64,000 nucleotides of DNA from Deuterostichococcus epilithicus. Lineage: Eukaryota; Chlorophyta; Trebouxiophyceae; Prasiolales; Stichococcaceae. The first letter of the stretch is position 1; each line of letters begins with the position of its first letter. Positions 60,344 through 64,000 of the stretch are shown here, in pieces. The translations under genes and the position numbers were made by a program. The notes under the pieces were generated by a model that made no database searches, was not told the origin of the DNA, and saw nothing but the letters and a program-made list of their open reading frames with translations. The stretch lies in the NCBI GenBank assembly GCA_033439295.1, contig JAVTLE010000021.1, forward strand, positions 2,604,009 to 2,668,008, read 5' to 3'.

Positions 60344-61076
60344 CAGTCAGGACGCCGCCCTCAATTTTGCAGTCCCGCCTCTGGCCCTCATCATCGCATC
60401 GTTACTGCATCAAGGATGCTGGCGTAGAGGGTGGCAAGTTTTGGCAAGAACGTGATGACGACCAGCGGCAGTGACATCGGTAGAGCAGAAAGTGTGCGTG
60501 TATTTTTCCAGTGGTGTGCCAGAGCGCCTTTGACAAAATCATATCGCCCGAAGTATGGAACCCCGTCCCAGCCGGCAAGTCTGTTTTCGAGTGTCGCAAC
60601 GGTAGTATCGAGCAATCTTTGCTCGAGCGGGACAGTCTGCTGATGATGAGTGCGTGTGGTGCGTGACCGTGTTCTGTTTGCGGCGGCATCAAATATGTTG
60701 ATGCTGCTGCCGTGCTTGTGGTTTTGAAACCTTTGACATAATAGGGTCTGGTGAGAAAAACAGCTGAATGAACCCGTGTAAGCTACCTAGTACGGTACAG
60801 GTGACGCCCTGCTTGCTCACCTGTTCTATCCCGCCGCCAGCCGCCCAATGCGTGCCTGCCGAGCGCACATCGGGCTCCTCGCAGTGCTGCCACTACTTGG
60901 TGTGTTGGTGCCTAAAGAAATATGTCATCGACAACTCTATCATTATCATGTGACCTGACAACCTCTTCGTGGGATTAAAATTTCACTTGCCGCCGTCGTA
61001 CCGCCGCCCCGTAATCCTTTCTGTTCCTGATCTCGTACGCCAGTTCGCCGTCGTATCACTTTGCATTGCCACTTTC
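60344..61076. other. Intergenic region between two plus-strand genes
   Basis: 733 bp. TGTAA at 60777-60781 is a possible poly(A) signal for the phytocyanin-like gene, about 435 bp past its stop. The rest presumably includes the promoter of the next gene; no element identified. Confidence 0.35.
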
Positions 61077-62200
61077 ATGGCGAGTAGGCGATTTGGAGAG
61101 CCCCGTTGCAGACCAAGCATGGGCAGCGAGAGCAGCGCGGGCCAAAGCAGCACGAATTTCAGCGGCTACTTCCGGCTGACGAAGACTGACCATCTAGACG
61201 AATACTTGAAGGTGGCAGCCGTGTTTGCTGCCTCGCAATTGCATAAAGCCTTTGGCATGATGCAACTGTTCGATAATTGTGCGCGATCCAGTCAACTCGG
61301 TGCTTGGTTCACCCAATCAGACTGGAACGATGTCTACAAAGGTTGCAACCTTCTGCGAAAGCGTGTTGTGATCATTCTTGCAGGCTCAGGGATGGCCTTG
61401 GGTGATCCGCAAAACGTGCAGCAAGTTTGGCTTGCACGCGACAGACATAGTGCAGCAGAAGGGGCAGACTTTGACAATGACCACGCTCAACGCCAAGGGC
61501 GTCTGGTCACGCAAATACGTCGTGGGCAAGGACATCTCGCAGCCCAACGCAGCAGGCGTCGGGTGCACCACCACAGCATGGTGGGAAGGTGCGCTACGAA
61601 ATGCCGCTTCTGCGGCGCTCTGCTGTCAAATGCAGCCTGAACCTGAGCGCTTGCTGGTGCATCCACCTTTGCTGCTGGGCTCAAGACATGCTGCTGGTCC
61701 CTTTGCTGTCCATGCTGCAACGCTGCAAGGTCACTCGCCAGAGGCCAACGCAACATGTCCACGCCTGCAGGCAAGGTGCACAAGAGCCGCATGCTGGCGA
61801 AGACCGGCGAGAGCTGGGAGAGCTGGCGGTATCTCGAAAACGGCGTCATGGTCGTCAAGAGCATCTTCTCGGACAGCCGTGGCAGGTGCGCATCCGACTG
61901 CGACTGTGCAAAGCCATGCGAGAATGCCACTTGCGTCAGGTGCAATGATTCACATGCTCTCATTGACTGTGCGGTGCCCGAGCTCGGTGGTTCTGTGTCC
62001 ATGGGACTAAGACACTGTGCCCACGGGAACTCCACGTGCCGCATGCCTCCCCAAACATCCGTGCACTGTCCCCATGCAGCAGCCAGGGGCACATGTACTG
62101 GTACTTTGAAGCGGTGAAGGCGCCGGCAGGCAACCTGGCCGCGGACCAGCGGCGGGCGCTGCGGGTGGCGGGCTCCGACACCACGCGCCTGCAGGCATGA
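61077..62200 (+). CDS. Fatty-acid-binding-protein-like (calycin fold) small protein
   Basis: Exons: 61077-61211, 61384-61588, 61771-61885, 62083-62200; in phase. A start at 61119 (MGSESSAGQ) gives 176 residues; the in-frame upstream ATG at 61077 adds 14. The pattern resembles intracellular lipid-binding proteins: NFSGYFRLTKTDHLDEYLK runs across the intron into AQGWPWVIRKTCSKF, matching the first strand and helix-turn-helix. Then come DIVQQKGQTLTMTTLNAKG, TTAWWEGKVHKSRM, GESWESWRYLENGVMVVKS and the final strand GHMYWYFEAV. No signal peptide or membrane segment is visible, so it should be cytosolic. A ligand cannot be deduced. The assignment rests on pattern memory, not an alignment score; another calycin family is the main alternative. 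Confidence 0.65.
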
Positions 62201-62429
62201 CTGACGACCACCCTTGCACTGTCTGCCTGTCCCCTGGCGCACTCTGCATTAGGGCAGTGTGAATATGATCGTCAAAGCTCTGGGCACAAGCGCAATGCCG
62301 GTCCACAGAACCATGTGCTGCTCCTGTCGCTGGCCTGAGGCATGATGCCTTCGGGAGCCTGGATCACCCGCAGCAGGCACGACCTGCAGGCCGCCGGATG
62401 TGACGTAGTAAACTGTGCGATGCTTGCAG

Positions 62430-64000
62430 CGGCTAGCGGCGCCACGGACAAAGTGGGCGACCCCGGCAGACCAGATCATCGAGCGCGCCGGGTCGATGGC
62501 AGACTCCCCACGCAAGGTAGGCACAAAGCTGTGCAGCGCCGTGCTGCATGGCCTTCTGCTCCGTTGTCAATCCCTCGCCAACCCTCCCCTCAGCCAAAAT
62601 CATGCCAACAACACCGTCCACAAGCCCACTCCATGGACCCGCCGCAAATGCCTCAGAGTAATCCTCTGTGAGAAGGTCACTGCGCCAGCGCGTGCAGGGC
62701 GTGGCGAGCGGGACAGCCAGCCCGCTGTCGCAGATCAGCCCCGTGGGCAGCGGCCTGCTGGGCAGCTCCGTGCCAGCGACGTGCGCGCACAGTGGCCTGG
62801 CGCCCATGCCGCCGCCGTCTTCAGAGACCAGCCAGCGGGTGCGTGTCTGAGGATGCCTGGCGCACTGAATAGCTGCCCGCCCGCTGCAGCCTAACTGCTG
62901 GGCCAGAAGCTTGGCAGACTGTCATCCTGCAACTATTTGCTGACAGGACCTGAGCCCCCAGACCTTGCTGCGACGTCCACCACAAGGTCGTGTACTTGTC
63001 TGGCGACCTGACCTAGTCAGCTGAGGTGCCCTCCGCCAGTCTCTGCGCCATGCACGCCGCACGGCTGAACACCTGCGGCGCCCCCCTCCGCTGCAGGATG
63101 CACAGGCGGACGCGGCAGACGGCTTCTCGGAGGAGCCATCGCGGCCGGAGCGTGGCGTCATCAAGTCGCCGTCCTCAGAGAGCCTCAACGCCCTCGCGTC
63201 CGCAGGCGGGCGCACCAGGGATCGTCGTGATCCGCTCTGCAAAGCCTCCTTACTGCCAGAGCAGCAGGCACATGCAAGCGGCGTCCGCATGGCCGAGTTG
63301 GTGCTGGACCGTCGTTGCAGTGGTGCTCGAAGCTGCGTCGTGGACCTCGAAAGACGGCAGCCAGCTGGGCAGCCGGACCTCCGGTTCCGGTGACGCCACC
63401 TGCCGACCCTGCTCCGCAGACAACGAGCGCAGCGGGAGCGGCAGCCTGGGCGGCGCCAAGGGCGCCGCGGGGCCGGGCAATGCCGAGACGCTGCTGTCCT
63501 TCCTGGTGGCGGAGTTCGGCGACGGCCGCTCCATCGCGGCGGTGGTCCCCCTGCGGGCACGGCTCGCGGCGCTGGAGCCCGAGCTGCTGGGCCTGTCGCC
63601 GGAGCAGGCGGAGGACACCCAGCTGTGAGCACGCCTTGAGTTGCCGTCCTCGTATCCTATGTCGCGCTTGCTCACCCAGCAGNCCCCCCCTCTCCCGAGC
63701 CGCCGGGCTTGTCGCCAGAGTGGGCGGAGGCCACCCGGCTTTGCGCTCTCGGTCTCGCCTCGCTGAACATCTGTTTCACTGTCTTGTGCTGGGCTGCCCG
63801 CTGTGTTCGCAGTGCAGCTGTCAACCCTGGCTGTGGAGCCTGCGGCCTGCACTGGCGCTGCCGTCCCACCCCCTGGTGACTGGCTACCCTTCCGGTGCTG
63901 CTCCAGCATCGACTTGTGTCACGTCACCGGTCGACTGCGGATGCCGTACTCTGAAGGTGACAGCGCTGGAACTCTTAATTGTCCACCCTGCAGGAAGCTG
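62430..64000 (+). CDS. Unrecognised Ser/Pro-rich protein, incomplete at both ends
   Basis: No family recognised. Phase-compatible exons: 62430-62516, 62698-62838, 63097-63205, 63321-63624, a possible exon near 63813 or 63818 to 63879, and the start of another after CCTGCAG at 63993. Readable parts are ADQIIERAGSMADSPRK, ASPLSQISPVGSGLL, DGFSEEPSRPERGVIKSPSS and a Gly/Ser stretch before AETLLSFLVAEFGDG and LRARLAALEPELLGLSPEQA. The many SP sites suggest a phosphorylated, mostly disordered protein with one helical segment. The third intron would need a weak GC donor (CAG/GCGGGC). The 5' end is not resolved and the gene runs past the window. Confidence 0.4.

Overview
This looks like nuclear DNA from a green alga, most probably a trebouxiophyte (Chlorella/Coccomyxa type). 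The genes are land-plant-like and mostly single-copy in character: GatA, enoyl-CoA reductase, DEG9, Lunapark, phytyl ester synthase and PSMA5. They are cut by many short introns of roughly 100-300 bp, often with GTGCGT or GTGAGT donors and TGCAG acceptors. The DNA is GC-rich and Ala/Gln/Pro-rich low-complexity proteins are common. Scattered N bases (about 8339, 14565-14670, 20641-20652, 20915, 21938, 63683) mark a draft assembly. The lineage is inferred from gene content and style, not from a marker tree. All exon models were built by eye from splice sites, reading phase and remembered protein families.

Layout: 1-2456 (+) 3' part of GatA; 2705-4579 (-) enoyl-CoA reductase; 5002-9952 (+) a very large low-complexity protein with SUMO-interaction-like motifs and a J-like C-terminus; 10539-12490 (-) an unrecognised His-rich membrane protein; 13347-18213 (+) DEG9 protease; 19491-24690 (-) a large GATA-type zinc-finger protein; 25141-27464 (+) Lunapark; 27929-30878 (-) a GT14/DUF266 glycosyltransferase; 31851-33146 (-) a LURP-one-related protein; 33894-36600 (-) equilibrative nucleoside transporter; 37227-42734 (-) ABCG half-transporter; 43528-45312 (-) proteasome alpha-5; 45912-47312 (-) plastid-type CBS-pair protein; 48074-53127 (-) phytyl ester synthase/DGAT-like protein; 53927-56485 (+) PTC7-like PP2C; 57133-58356 (-) OTU cysteine protease; 59409-60343 (+) secreted phytocyanin-like protein; 61077-62200 (+) a fatty-acid-binding-protein-like small protein; 62430-64000 (+) a gene running off the window.

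The genes form ordinary eukaryotic divergent, convergent and tandem neighbours with 250-1300 bp spacers. I see no operon, CRISPR array, virus-like element or recognisable transposon. Several products belong to membrane-lipid or ER biology (enoyl-CoA reductase, phytyl ester synthase, Lunapark, ABCG, a lipid-binding-like protein), but their proximity is not evidence that they are co-regulated.

The points most worth following up are an unusually high share of GC-AG introns (about 11 of about 137 modelled), a Lunapark whose zinc finger is replaced by a coiled coil, a FABP-fold-like protein in an alga, a phytocyanin that has lost copper ligands, a GATA finger with 19-residue spacing, and tandem duplications that copy a splice acceptor and a start region in the LURP-one gene.
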